DNA of 64,000 nucleotides from assembly GCF_900094705.1 (NCBI RefSeq), contig NZ_FMAR01000003.1, positions 62,001 to 126,000 on the forward strand, given 5' to 3'. The translations under genes were made by a program, and so were the position numbers. Positions 9,824-19,123 of this stretch are shown in pieces; position 1 is the stretch's first letter; every line of letters begins with the position of its first letter. This DNA comes from Chitinophaga costaii. Its GTDB lineage: Bacteria > Bacteroidota > Bacteroidia > Chitinophagales > Chitinophagaceae. A model generated the notes under the pieces. That model was given only the letters and a program-made list of their open reading frames with translations, searched no databases and was not told the origin of the DNA.

Positions 9824-10540
9824 ATGATAAAAAATTTTATTCTCCTACTGGCTATGGGCGCCCTGCTGGGTACTGCCAGCGCACAGCACAATACCCTTAC
9901 TTCCAAAGAAAAAAAGCAAGGCTGGACATTATTATTCGATGGTAAAACCACCACCGGCTGGCATGCCTACCTGTCTAAAGACGCTGGCACACACTGGCAG
10001 GTAGTAGACGGCGCCCTGCAACTCACACCAGACGCCGAACACGCCGGACGCCCTTCCGGCAATGACCTGGTGACCAACGATGAATATGAAAATTTTGAAC
10101 TGGAGTACCAATGGAAAATTTCCGAAGGTGGCAACAGTGGCCTGATCTTCAGCGTTCATGAAGATCCCCAGTACAAAGAACCCTACCTTACCGGCCTGGA
10201 AATGCAGGTATTGGACGATTCTAAACACCCAGATGGCAAGATCGCAAAACACAATTCCGGCGACCTGTACGACCTGGCCCAAGCTCCCAAACTGGCCACT
10301 AAACCAGTGGGTGAATGGAATACCGCAAAACTCTCTAAGAAAAATGGACACCTGCAATTGTGGCTTAACGGCGTAAAAACTGCCGACGTAACCATCGGCT
10401 CACCCGAATGGAACACCATGCTGGCCAACAGTAAGTTCAAAACCTGGAAAGGATTTGCCGCTTACCCCAAAGGCAGTATAGCCCTGCAAGATCATGGCCA
10501 CGAAGTATGGTACCGCGATATTAAGATCCGGCAATTGTAA
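9824..10540 (+). CDS. Exported DUF1080 (3-keto-disaccharide hydrolase domain) protein
   Basis: A 238-residue protein with a signal peptide ('LLGTASAQ', about residues 1-21) and one DUF1080 domain, a concanavalin-like beta sandwich. Family marks are 'GWTLLFDGKTTTGWHAY', 'NDLVTNDEYENFELEYQWKI' and the C-terminal 'IALQDHGHEVWYRDIKI'. The Pfam family is named 3-keto-disaccharide hydrolase after members that cleave the glycosidic bond once C3 has been oxidised. The periplasmic location fits the cytochrome just upstream. A paralogue is encoded alone at 31921-32655. Confidence 0.9.
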   Translation: MIKNFILLLAMGALLGTASAQHNTLTSKEKKQGWTLLFDGKTTTGWHAYLSKDAGTHWQVVDGALQLTPDAEHAGRPSGNDLVTNDEYENFELEYQWKISEGGNSGLIFSVHEDPQYKEPYLTGLEMQVLDDSKHPDGKIAKHNSGDLYDLAQAPKLATKPVGEWNTAKLSKKNGHLQLWLNGVKTADVTIGSPEWNTMLANSKFKTWKGFAAYPKGSIALQDHGHEVWYRDIKIRQL

Positions 10541-10542
10541 AT

Positions 10543-10593
10543 AAATAGGATGTACAAGGCAGCATGCAGTAGCAGGCCTTGTACATCCTATTT
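10543..10593 (+). terminator. Perfect 18-bp inverted repeat between DUF1080 and thuA genes
   Basis: Bases 10543-10560 (AAATAGGATGTACAAGGC) are perfectly complementary to 10576-10593 around a 15-base loop. The AAATA/TATTT ends resemble a bidirectional terminator, but no real T run follows. It could be a weak terminator, an attenuator or a stability element. Confidence 0.55.
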
Positions 10594-10649
10594 AGTATGG
10601 TCCGCCTATACCTGGTAAAACATGATCCCTTTCATTATATCCCCGTTAT

Positions 10650-11423
10650 ATGAAACAATTGCTTAGCTGCCTGCTACTTTGCTGCATGCTGCACCTGGCT
10701 GTTGTGGCTGCGCCGCCCAAAGTACTGGTATTTTCCAAAACAAAAGGCTTCCGCCATGATGCCATTCCCGTTGGGAAATTAGCGCTGATTAAATTGGGGG
10801 CAGAAAACAATTTTGCAGTAGATACCACAGAAGACGCATCAGCATTTACCGACCAAAATCTGAAACAATATAAAGCCGTGATCTTCCTCCATACCACCGG
10901 CGATGTGCTGGACAGCGCACAGCAACTGGCTTTTCAACGTTTTATAGAACATGGAGGCGGGTACGTGGGCATTCATGCTGCCACCGATACCGAGTATGAC
11001 TGGCCCTGGTACGGCAAGCTGGCCGGCGCTTATTTTGTGAACCATCCTGCGCAGCAGGAAGCAATCTTGCACGTGGAAGATCATCATCGCAGCCAGGCCA
11101 CCCAGGCATTGCCCGACGAATGGAAACGCAAAGATGAATGGTATAATTTCCGCGACATACAACCAGATCTGCACGTGCTGCTTACCATCGATGAAAAGAG
11201 TTATACAGGCGGCAGCAACGGCGCAGTGCATCCCATGGCCTGGTACCACGATTACGATGGAGGCCGCGCATTTTATACAGAGCTGGGTCATACGCTCTCA
11301 TCTTACACAGATCCTTTGTATCTGGGCCATGTATTGGGAGGTATCAATTATGCCATAGGCCGGAAAAAAGGTGCTATGCAGGTGGCAGGTGTTTCCGCCC
11401 ATCAGGTCATGCCCCAACAATAA
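10650..11423 (+). CDS. Exported ThuA domain protein
   Basis: A 257-residue protein with an N-terminal signal peptide ('LHLAVVAA', about 1-21) and a ThuA domain, a glutamine-amidotransferase-like fold named after trehalose utilisation protein ThuA of rhizobia. Typical stretches are 'VLVFSKTKGFRHDAIP', 'GGGYVGIHAATDTEYDWPWYG', 'DEWYNF' and 'WYHDYDGGRAFYTELGHT'. ThuA proteins act with MocA-type dehydrogenases on 3-keto glycosides. It is closely related to the N-terminal domain of the next gene, so the two probably arose by duplication. Confidence 0.88.
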   Translation: MKQLLSCLLLCCMLHLAVVAAPPKVLVFSKTKGFRHDAIPVGKLALIKLGAENNFAVDTTEDASAFTDQNLKQYKAVIFLHTTGDVLDSAQQLAFQRFIEHGGGYVGIHAATDTEYDWPWYGKLAGAYFVNHPAQQEAILHVEDHHRSQATQALPDEWKRKDEWYNFRDIQPDLHVLLTIDEKSYTGGSNGAVHPMAWYHDYDGGRAFYTELGHTLSSYTDPLYLGHVLGGINYAIGRKKGAMQVAGVSAHQVMPQQ

Positions 11424-11509
11424 CACACGATTGCTTACTTGAATGCCAACGTTGGCCTTTATTTATATATATTTTGCAGCAACCATTTTTATATCGCTAT
11501 AATCAACAC

Positions 11510-14500
11510 ATGAGATACATTCATTTTTTATGGGGCGCCCTGTTGGTGCTAGCCCTGGCAACGGGTTGTAAACAAAAGCGCGAAGGACAGCCACGTGTGC
11601 TGGTGTTTTCCAAAACACAGGGCTTACTCCACAATGCGATCCCTGCCGCCATAAAGGCCATTCGTCAACTGGGCGTGGAAAATGCATTTACCATAGACAC
11701 TACTACAAACGCCGGCTATTTCACGGAAGACAGCTTGCAGCATTATGCAGCCGTAATATTCCTGAACACCACCGGCGATGTACTGAATAACTACCAGGAG
11801 GCCGACCTGGAACGATACATCCAGGCAGGCGGTGGTTATGTAGGCATTCACGCGGCTGCTGATACGAAGTACGATTGGGGTTGGTACGGCGGCCTGGTAG
11901 GCGCCTATTTACAAGACCACCCTGCCGGCACTGACAAGGCAAAACTGATCGTGACAGATAAACAATTTCCCGCCACCGCCGGCCTGCCCGATACCTGGGA
12001 GCATACCGACGAATGGTATAATTTTAAAAAGGTAGACCCCACTATTAAAGTAGTAATGAAGGTGGACGAAAAATCCTACACCGGCGGTAAAATGGGGGAC
12101 AACCATCCTATCAGCTGGTTCCACGATTACGATGGTGGCCGCGCATTCTACACCGCACTGGGCCACACCGAAGCAGCTTTCCAGGATCCCAATGTGCTGA
12201 AACACCTCTTGGGTGGCATTCAATATGCCATGGGTGAAAACAGCGTGCTGGATTACGGCAATGCCACCACCCTGCGTGTACCCGATGAAGACCGCTTCTC
12301 CAAAACAGTACTCACCAGTGGCAATTTCTTTGAACCTACGGAAATGGCTATCCTGCCTAATTTCGACGTGCTGGTTGCCCAGCGCCGGGGACAGTTGATG
12401 CTCTTCAAAAACCTGGATCACAGCCTGAAACAAGTGGGCGATATCCATGTATACTTCCATACCGATACGCCCAATGTAAATTCTGAAGAAGGTTTGCTAG
12501 GCATTACCACAGATCCGGACTATGCGAGGAATCATTACATCTATCTCTATTATTCCCGTGCCGACAGTGCCATAAACCGCCTGTCGCGCTTCATATTTGA
12601 AGACGACCGGCTGAAGATGGAATCCGAAAAAGTGATCCTGCAATTTCATGAGCAGCGCGATATGTGCTGCCACACCGGCGGATCGCTGGCCTTTGGCAAC
12701 GACCATATTTTGTTCCTTTCTACCGGCGATAATACCACGCCCTTCGACGAACCTGGACAAACTTTTACCAGTAAGGGATACAGTCCATTGGACGATCGCC
12801 CTGGGCATGACCACTACGACGACCGCCGCGGCTCTTCCAATACTAACGACCTGCGGGGTAAGATTCTTCGTATCCAAATCCAGGAAGATGGATCTTATAC
12901 CATTCCCGAAGGCAATCTTTTTAAACCCGGCACACCCAATACCAAACCGGAAATCTATGCCATGGGTACCCGCAATCCTTATCGTATTTCCGTAGACAAG
13001 CACACCGGTTTCGTATACTGGGGCGATGTAGGCCCGGATGCCAATAACGACGATTCGCTGCGCGGGCCACGTGGTTATGATGAAATAAACCAGGCACAAA
13101 AACCTGGCTACTTCGGCTACCCGCTGTTTATTGCGGACAACAAACCTTACCGCCGTTATGATTATGGAACAGGGCAAAGCGGAGATTTCTTTGACCCCGC
13201 CCACCCGGTCAATGATTCCCGGAACAATACTGGTTTGCGCAACCTGCCGCCTGCACAACCTGCCTTTATCTGGTATCCTTACGGCCCTTCCACCGACTTC
13301 CCGCAGGTGGGAAGCGGTGGGCGTAGTACCAGCGCTGGGCCTGTGTATTATGCAGCAGACTATCCCGAAAAAAACCGCTTCCCGCTGTATTATGACGGGA
13401 AGCTATTCATCTACGATTTTATGCGCGGCTGGATTATGGCAGTGACCATGGATAAGGAGGGGCACTACAGTAAAATGGAACGTATTGTTCCGCATATGAA
13501 ATTTAATGGCATGATCGATATGGAAATGGGGCCGGATGGCCGCCTGTACGTCCTGGAATATGGCAGCGGATGGTTTAGTAAAAATGCAGACGCAGCCCTT
13601 TCCCGCATTGATTTCAATGGCGGCAATCGTGCACCCGTGGCCAAGATCAAGGTGAACAAAACCACCGGTAAATTGCCCCTGAAAGTGAAATTGAGCGCAC
13701 AGGGCAGCCGTGATGCAGACGGCGATCCGCTTACCTACCTCTGGTACCTGGGCGATGGACACAAAATAGAAACCACCACACCGGAACTGGAATACACCTA
13801 CGCACTGGCCGGAGAATACAATGCGTTTGTAGAAGTAAGCGACAACAAAGGTGCTTCCACTAGTAGCGCCTCCGTAAACTTGTACGCAGGTAATGAAATG
13901 CCAAAGGTTGATATCCAGTTGACCGGCAGCCAGATGTTCTATTTCCCCGGAGAGCCGGTGAACTATCTGGTAAAAATCAGCGATGCCGAAGATGGAGAGA
14001 TTACCAACGGCAATGAAAACGTCTATATCTCCGCTAATTATATAGAGGGTAAAGACAAAGCTGCCTTGCCCCAGGGCCACCAGGTAATCACCGGTGCGCT
14101 TGCAGGCAAAAGCATACTGGAAGCCAACGATTGTAAATCCTGCCACAAAGTGGCCGAAAAATCGGTAGGCCCCGCCTTTAAACTGGTGGCGGAAAAATAC
14201 AAGGACGACAAAACTGCGGAAGAACGCCTGGCCAATAAGATCATCAAAGGCGGCGGAGGCGTATGGGGCGAAGTAATGATGCCTGCCCATCCAGGATTAA
14301 ACCTGAACGAAGCCAAAGAAGTGGTGCAATATATTTTCACCCTCAATGGTGGCGCTGCCCAGCACCCCTCCCTGCCCTTCACAGGCGGTATAGACCCTAC
14401 CCAGGGCAACCCGTTAAAAGCAAATGGTATCTTCTATCTCACGGCCAGTTATACTGATAAGGGTGGTCCTGGCATTAAACCCATTACCGGCTCTGCCACC

Positions 14501-14908
14501 GTTACCCTGCGGAATGCCAGCCTGGAAGCCGCTAACGCTGATCTTTCGGATGGCAATACCGTACAAGAGGCACCGGGCGGCGCTAAGCTCCTGGTACCCA
14601 GCGCTGCCAGCCTGGTGGCCTACAATAACCTGGATTTACGGGGCATCAGTGGCGCGGAAGTAACCTATTTTCCGCAAGGAACCACCAGCGGAGGTTACGT
14701 GATCGAGGCCCTCCTCGACAATGCCAGCGGCACTAAGCTGGGCGAAGTAGCCATTGGTCGCGGCGCGCGCGTCAATGCATTGAATACTGCCACCATCGCC
14801 TTCACACCAGTTACAGATAGCCGTTTACACACGCTGTATTTTAAAATACATGCTACACCCGGGGAAACAGCCACCATCGGCATCCTTACTTTCCTGCTAA
14901 AACATTAG
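11510..14908 (+). CDS. Multidomain lipoprotein: ThuA, glucose/sorbosone dehydrogenase-like propeller, PKD, cytochrome c, CBM6-like
   Basis: About 1132 residues. The ATG at 11510 gives a lipoprotein signal ('ALATGCK', Cys20); an upstream TTG would spoil it. Domains in order are ThuA (about 30-245), a beta-propeller of the GSDH/PQQ-dehydrogenase kind (about 260-700, with 'GSLAFGNDHILFLSTGDN' and 'RNPYRISVDKHTG'), a PKD domain (708-792, 'DGDPLTYLWYLGDG'), a class I cytochrome c domain ('CKSCH', Cys875, Cys878, His879; Met923/924 as ligand) and a C-terminal CBM6-like sandwich (about 985-1130). This is consistent with a surface or periplasmic enzyme that binds a glycan, oxidises it and passes electrons to its own haem. 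Substrate and PQQ dependence are inferred. Confidence 0.88.
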   Translation: MRYIHFLWGALLVLALATGCKQKREGQPRVLVFSKTQGLLHNAIPAAIKAIRQLGVENAFTIDTTTNAGYFTEDSLQHYAAVIFLNTTGDVLNNYQEADLERYIQAGGGYVGIHAAADTKYDWGWYGGLVGAYLQDHPAGTDKAKLIVTDKQFPATAGLPDTWEHTDEWYNFKKVDPTIKVVMKVDEKSYTGGKMGDNHPISWFHDYDGGRAFYTALGHTEAAFQDPNVLKHLLGGIQYAMGENSVLDYGNATTLRVPDEDRFSKTVLTSGNFFEPTEMAILPNFDVLVAQRRGQLMLFKNLDHSLKQVGDIHVYFHTDTPNVNSEEGLLGITTDPDYARNHYIYLYYSRADSAINRLSRFIFEDDRLKMESEKVILQFHEQRDMCCHTGGSLAFGNDHILFLSTGDNTTPFDEPGQTFTSKGYSPLDDRPGHDHYDDRRGSSNTNDLRGKILRIQIQEDGSYTIPEGNLFKPGTPNTKPEIYAMGTRNPYRISVDKHTGFVYWGDVGPDANNDDSLRGPRGYDEINQAQKPGYFGYPLFIADNKPYRRYDYGTGQSGDFFDPAHPVNDSRNNTGLRNLPPAQPAFIWYPYGPSTDFPQVGSGGRSTSAGPVYYAADYPEKNRFPLYYDGKLFIYDFMRGWIMAVTMDKEGHYSKMERIVPHMKFNGMIDMEMGPDGRLYVLEYGSGWFSKNADAALSRIDFNGGNRAPVAKIKVNKTTGKLPLKVKLSAQGSRDADGDPLTYLWYLGDGHKIETTTPELEYTYALAGEYNAFVEVSDNKGASTSSASVNLYAGNEMPKVDIQLTGSQMFYFPGEPVNYLVKISDAEDGEITNGNENVYISANYIEGKDKAALPQGHQVITGALAGKSILEANDCKSCHKVAEKSVGPAFKLVAEKYKDDKTAEERLANKIIKGGGGVWGEVMMPAHPGLNLNEAKEVVQYIFTLNGGAAQHPSLPFTGGIDPTQGNPLKANGIFYLTASYTDKGGPGIKPITGSATVTLRNASLEAANADLSDGNTVQEAPGGAKLLVPSAASLVAYNNLDLRGISGAEVTYFPQGTTSGGYVIEALLDNASGTKLGEVAIGRGARVNALNTATIAFTPVTDSRLHTLYFKIHATPGETATIGILTFLLKH

Positions 14909-14930
14909 CGCAGGGATATACAAGCCATAA

Positions 14931-14970
14931 AAAAAATCCCGCTAGCCATTGGGGCGAAGCGGGATTTTTT
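14931..14970. terminator. Bidirectional terminator between converging genes
   Basis: AAAAAATCCCGCT (14931-14943) pairs with AGCGGGATTTTTT (14958-14970). T runs occur on both strands, so it ends both the multidomain gene and the TMEM220-like gene. Confidence 0.8.
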
Positions 14971-14981
14971 CATTATATGGT

Positions 14982-15368
14982 CTATGGGCGGGCCTGCCTT
15001 AGCACGCGCCGGCCATAGCAGTAATTAATTAAAAATACAATAATGAGGATCAGTAGTCCGCCACATTCGCGGGTTTGTTCTATCCAAGGCTTTTCGGCCT
15101 TCATGGTCTGCACAATGCTTTCTTCGTGGTGCACGGCTATCCAGTCTATCACACCATTGGCCGTAAAAATAAGAAAGAGGGCGTAGGCCAGGTAAATAAC
15201 GATGCCTATCCAGTAGGCGGTGAAATAAAAGCGTTTGCGGGCGGCCTGCCAGCAAAAATATGCGCCATATAAATAAATAGGCATCCAGATATACGGGTCG
15301 GGGTCATTATATTGTAGCCCTGCAAAAAGGATAAATAGGACACACCAGACAATGTTAAAAACTTTCAT
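14982..15368 (-). CDS. Small TMEM220-like integral membrane protein
   Basis: A 128-residue protein with about four transmembrane helices (near residues 3-18, 26-42, 48-70 and 104-116). The N-terminus 'ILFAGLQYNDPDPYIWMPIYL' is characteristic of the transmembrane family 220 group found in Bacteroidota and animals, whose function is unknown. It points away from the sugar-oxidation genes, sharing only a terminator with them, so it need not be part of that pathway. Confidence 0.75.
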   Translation of the reverse strand: MKVFNIVWCVLFILFAGLQYNDPDPYIWMPIYLYGAYFCWQAARKRFYFTAYWIGIVIYLAYALFLIFTANGVIDWIAVHHEESIVQTMKAEKPWIEQTRECGGLLILIIVFLINYCYGRRVLRQARP

Positions 15369-15803
15369 ATCAGTATAGTTAGGATGAAGATAAGTTTCCG
15401 TTGGGTAAACTTACAATTAAGCAGGGTAATTCATCCGGGCGGATGGGAGGGGAAGGCAAATTTTTTTTGTGAAAAATGGGGAGAATACTTGTATCTGTTA
15501 ATTATATGTTATAAATTGAACCCTGAAATTAACAGTTAAGTTTTAGTTTTAGTTACACGTTATAAAAACAGGTCACCCAAAATTTTTTTTAAAAATACCA
15601 CGTTATGAACAGACAAGTGTGCCAAAATCACCTTTCATTGTGCTGTATGCCTACGCTTCATACTGCTGCTTTCTCTATTCAATAACTTTTATTTACACGA
15701 CAGTTTTTATGGCTGTTTAAATCTAAAACAGGAAAATGCGCGCAAGCGTAATTGTTTGTATTAATTCATTCGATTGCACACATTATAATTTAAATACCAC
15801 GTT
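15369..15803. other. Upstream region of the first susC
   Basis: A gap of 435 AT-rich bases with no gene. It contains two exact CACGTTATGAA words (15599-15609 and 15798-15808) and one near copy, CACGTTATAAA, at 15556-15566. No clean TAnnTTTG box was found ahead of susC. Confidence 0.5.
15599..15609 (+). repeat. CACGTTATGAA element, copy 2
   Basis: Exact copy preceded by TAC, 195 bases before the susC ATG. It shares TACCACGTTATGAA with copy 3. Confidence 0.6.
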
Positions 15804-15808
15804 ATGAA
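15798..15808 (+). repeat. CACGTTATGAA element, copy 3, overlapping the susC start codon
   Basis: Exact copy preceded by TAC. The ATG inside it (15804) is the susC start codon. Confidence 0.6.
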
Positions 15809-18800
15809 AAAACACTTCTACCACTTGTTGGCGCTAAGCTGCTGTGCGTTCTTGTTGCTTCTCGGCAACAGCGCATTCGCTCAACAACAGATCACAGGAA
15901 GGGTTACAGATCATGCAAATGGCAGTGGGTTGCCGGGTGTATCTGTAGCCGTTAAAGGCACCTCAAAGGGCACTGCTACCGGAGCAGACGGTAGTTTCTC
16001 CGTATCCGCAAACAAAGGCCAGGTACTCGTTTTCTCCTTCGTAGGCTACAATAACCAGGAAATCGTTATCGGCTCCGGCCCGGTATTAGTAAGCCTGGAA
16101 GAAAAAGTAGGCTCGCTGGATGAAGTTGTAGTAACCGGCTATTCCTCCCAACGCAAAAAAGACCTTACCGGTGCCGTAGCGGTGGTGAATGTAGACAACC
16201 TCAAAACACAACCGGTGGCCAACGTAAACAGCCAGTTGCAGGGTCAAGTGTCCGGTGTTACTGTGGTAGGTAGCGGCCAGCCCGGCCAGCAACCACAGGT
16301 AAAAATCCGTGGTATCAACACCTTCGGTAACAATACCCCGCTGTATGTAGTGGATGGAGTACCCACCCAGAACATTGATGATCTGAACCCTAACGACATC
16401 GCAAATATGCAGGTGCTGAAAGATGCCAGCTCCGCCACGATTTATGGTGCACGTGCTGCGAATGGGGTAATTATCGTTTCTACTCGTCGCGGATCCGCCG
16501 GTAAGATACGCGTGAACTATGATGGCTATGTAGGTACCCAGCGCCCTCCTTCCGGCAACGTTTGGAACCTGGCTACGCCACAGGAAAATGCTAATTTAAT
16601 GTGGACGGCGTACAAAAATTCTAACACCACGCCGCCATCCGAACAATATGGTAGTGGCGCCACCCCAGTGCTGCCGGACTATATCTTGCCCAAGGGTGCC
16701 AAGGAAGGCGATCCTGGTACTACCCTTGCAGATTATAAAGTAAACCCGCTTTACACTGATCCTAACCAGGTAGGTGGTCCAGGGTTTAACCAGATAATAA
16801 AAGCTAATAAGCAGGGTACTGATTGGTTCCATGAAATATTTAAACCCGCAATTATAACCAGCCATAACATTTCCGCGGCAGGTGGTGGTGAGCAGGGTAG
16901 TTACTTTTTCTCCGGTAACTATTACAACCAGCAAGGTACATTGGATAGGACATATGAAAAACGTTACACGGTTCGTGCTAACACGGTCTTCAATGTTACA
17001 AAGAGCATACGTCTAGGAGAAAACCTGTCTTACTCCATTATAGATAACCCACAAGTGGGGATCCTGGCAGAAGGTAGCGGTATTGGGATGGCTTTCCGCG
17101 AACCTAATATTATCCCTGTTTATGATATCGGTGGTAACTATGCCGGCACACACGCCCCGGGTTTTGGTAACGCCCGTAACCCAGTGGCTATCCAGGAACG
17201 TACCCGCAACAATAAAACCGTAGCTACCCGCTTGCTGGGTAATGTTTTTGGAGAAGTAGACTTCCTCAAGTATTTCACCGTTCGCACCAGTTTCGGTGGT
17301 CAGTCCTTCTCTTTCAATAATCACCAGTTCACGTTCCCGGAATATGAGAACTCAGAAAATGTAGTAACCAATAGCTATACTGAAAATGCAGGTAATGGTT
17401 TTGACTATACCTGGACTAACACGTTGAACTATCACCAGGTATTTGGTAGATATCATGATGTGAAAGTGTTGTTGGGTTCAGAAGCATTTAACGAATTTGG
17501 CCGTAACGTAGGGGGTACTTCTACAGGCTATTTCTCCTTCGATCCTGCTTATGTAACCTTGGGAACCGGCTCTGGTTCACCCACCAACTACAGCAACAAT
17601 TATAACGATGCGTTGTATTCCTTGTTCGCTCGTGTTGATTACGCATTTCATGATAAGTATTTGATCGGTGGGGTTATCCGCCGGGATGGTTCTTCCAAAT
17701 TCGGTTCCAATAACCGTTATGGTAATTTTCCTGCAGTAAGCGCGGCTTGGCGTATTTCCCAAGAAGGATTTATGAAGAATATCTCCTGGATCAGCGACCT
17801 GAAAATCCGTGGAGGTTATGGTGTAATGGGTAACCAGATCAACGTAGGCCCGGCTAACGGCTTCACCCTATATACCCCTGATAAAAATAACTCCTACTAT
17901 GATATCACTGGCGCAGATGGTGGCAGCACCCTCGGTTTTTATCGCAGCCAGCTCGGTAACCCGAACGCTAAATGGGAAAGTGACGCAAACAGTAACATCG
18001 GTATCGATGCAAGTTTGTTCAAAGGCAAACTGGAAGTAACAGCCGATTACTATAAAAAGGATATTAAAGATTTGTTGTACCAGGTAGAAAAACCCGGCAC
18101 CCAAGGCCAGGCTACCTTTCCTTTCTTAAATATCTCTAGCATGAAGAACACCGGTTTCGATGCATCGGTGTCTACTAACTTGGACTTCACGCACGACCTC
18201 CATTTCACCGCCACCGGTACTATCACTACTTACAAAAACACCATCACCAAAATTGCTGATGCCAGCTATTTCGACCAGGAATCAAGACGTTTCAATGGTC
18301 AATATATCATCCGCAACCAGGTAGGTCATCCAGTATCTTCTTTCTATGGATATAAGATCGTAGGTTTCTTTAATAGCCAGTCAGAAATAGATGCGGCTAA
18401 CCTGCAAGCACAGAAAGCTACCGGAAATCCGGAAGCGAAATATGAAGAAGGTATTGGTTTGGGTCGTTTCCGTTATGCAGACACCAATAATGATGGTCAG
18501 ATTACTGCAGACGATAAACAGTTTCTGGGCAGTCCCAATCCTAAGTTTACCTATGGTCTTAATATCGGGTTGTCTTACAAAGGTTTCGACTGGAGTATGT
18601 TCCTGTATGGTAGCCAGGGCGGAAAAATATGGAATGACATTAAGTGGTGGACCGATTTTTACTCTTCTTTTGTTAGTGTGAAAAGCAAAGATGCTGTATA
18701 TAATTCATGGACACCAGAGCATCACAATGCAAAGCTGCCGATCCAGGAAACAACAGCTTACACCTCTACGGTGAATGCACCTAACTCTTATTTTGTAGAA

Positions 18801-19079
18801 AATGGTTCTTTCCTGCGTTGCCGTAACATGGTGCTGGGGTATACACTGCCTTCAGATCTCTTAAAACGTGCGCGCATTGATCGGTTGCGTATCTATATAC
18901 AAGCAGCCAATCTGTTTACCATCACCAAATACTCCGGCATAGACCCTGAAATTGGTACAGCACAGAACCCGCAAACCGGTAGTGGAAGTAATAATTATGG
19001 CACTACCAACTTCGGTATTGATACTGGTGGTTATCCTAATACCCGTAATTTCTTGGTGGGAGCTAACCTGACTTTCTAA
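15804..19079 (+). CDS. SusC/RagA family TonB-linked outer membrane protein
   Basis: 1091 residues. A signal peptide ('LLLLGNSAFAQQ') is followed by a carboxypeptidase-regulatory-like domain (about 30-105, 'ITGRVTDHANGSGLPGVSV'), the TonB-box-like 'LDEVVVTGY', a plug domain ('LQGQVSGVTVVG', 'IRGINTFGNNTPLYVVDGVP', 'NDIANMQVLKDASSATIYG') and a C-terminal 22-strand barrel ending 'NFLVGANLTF'. It imports a glycan-derived oligomer across the outer membrane using TonB energy. It has no STN domain, so it does not look like a signal-transducing receptor. SusD follows after 44 bases. The substrate is unknown; the neighbouring oxidation genes suggest a glycoside. Confidence 0.95.
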   Translation: MKKHFYHLLALSCCAFLLLLGNSAFAQQQITGRVTDHANGSGLPGVSVAVKGTSKGTATGADGSFSVSANKGQVLVFSFVGYNNQEIVIGSGPVLVSLEEKVGSLDEVVVTGYSSQRKKDLTGAVAVVNVDNLKTQPVANVNSQLQGQVSGVTVVGSGQPGQQPQVKIRGINTFGNNTPLYVVDGVPTQNIDDLNPNDIANMQVLKDASSATIYGARAANGVIIVSTRRGSAGKIRVNYDGYVGTQRPPSGNVWNLATPQENANLMWTAYKNSNTTPPSEQYGSGATPVLPDYILPKGAKEGDPGTTLADYKVNPLYTDPNQVGGPGFNQIIKANKQGTDWFHEIFKPAIITSHNISAAGGGEQGSYFFSGNYYNQQGTLDRTYEKRYTVRANTVFNVTKSIRLGENLSYSIIDNPQVGILAEGSGIGMAFREPNIIPVYDIGGNYAGTHAPGFGNARNPVAIQERTRNNKTVATRLLGNVFGEVDFLKYFTVRTSFGGQSFSFNNHQFTFPEYENSENVVTNSYTENAGNGFDYTWTNTLNYHQVFGRYHDVKVLLGSEAFNEFGRNVGGTSTGYFSFDPAYVTLGTGSGSPTNYSNNYNDALYSLFARVDYAFHDKYLIGGVIRRDGSSKFGSNNRYGNFPAVSAAWRISQEGFMKNISWISDLKIRGGYGVMGNQINVGPANGFTLYTPDKNNSYYDITGADGGSTLGFYRSQLGNPNAKWESDANSNIGIDASLFKGKLEVTADYYKKDIKDLLYQVEKPGTQGQATFPFLNISSMKNTGFDASVSTNLDFTHDLHFTATGTITTYKNTITKIADASYFDQESRRFNGQYIIRNQVGHPVSSFYGYKIVGFFNSQSEIDAANLQAQKATGNPEAKYEEGIGLGRFRYADTNNDGQITADDKQFLGSPNPKFTYGLNIGLSYKGFDWSMFLYGSQGGKIWNDIKWWTDFYSSFVSVKSKDAVYNSWTPEHHNAKLPIQETTAYTSTVNAPNSYFVENGSFLRCRNMVLGYTLPSDLLKRARIDRLRIYIQAANLFTITKYSGIDPEIGTAQNPQTGSGSNNYGTTNFGIDTGGYPNTRNFLVGANLTF

Positions 19080-19123
19080 GCAACGATTGGTTTTGAGTAT
19101 CTGAATTTATAAATCTGCAAACA

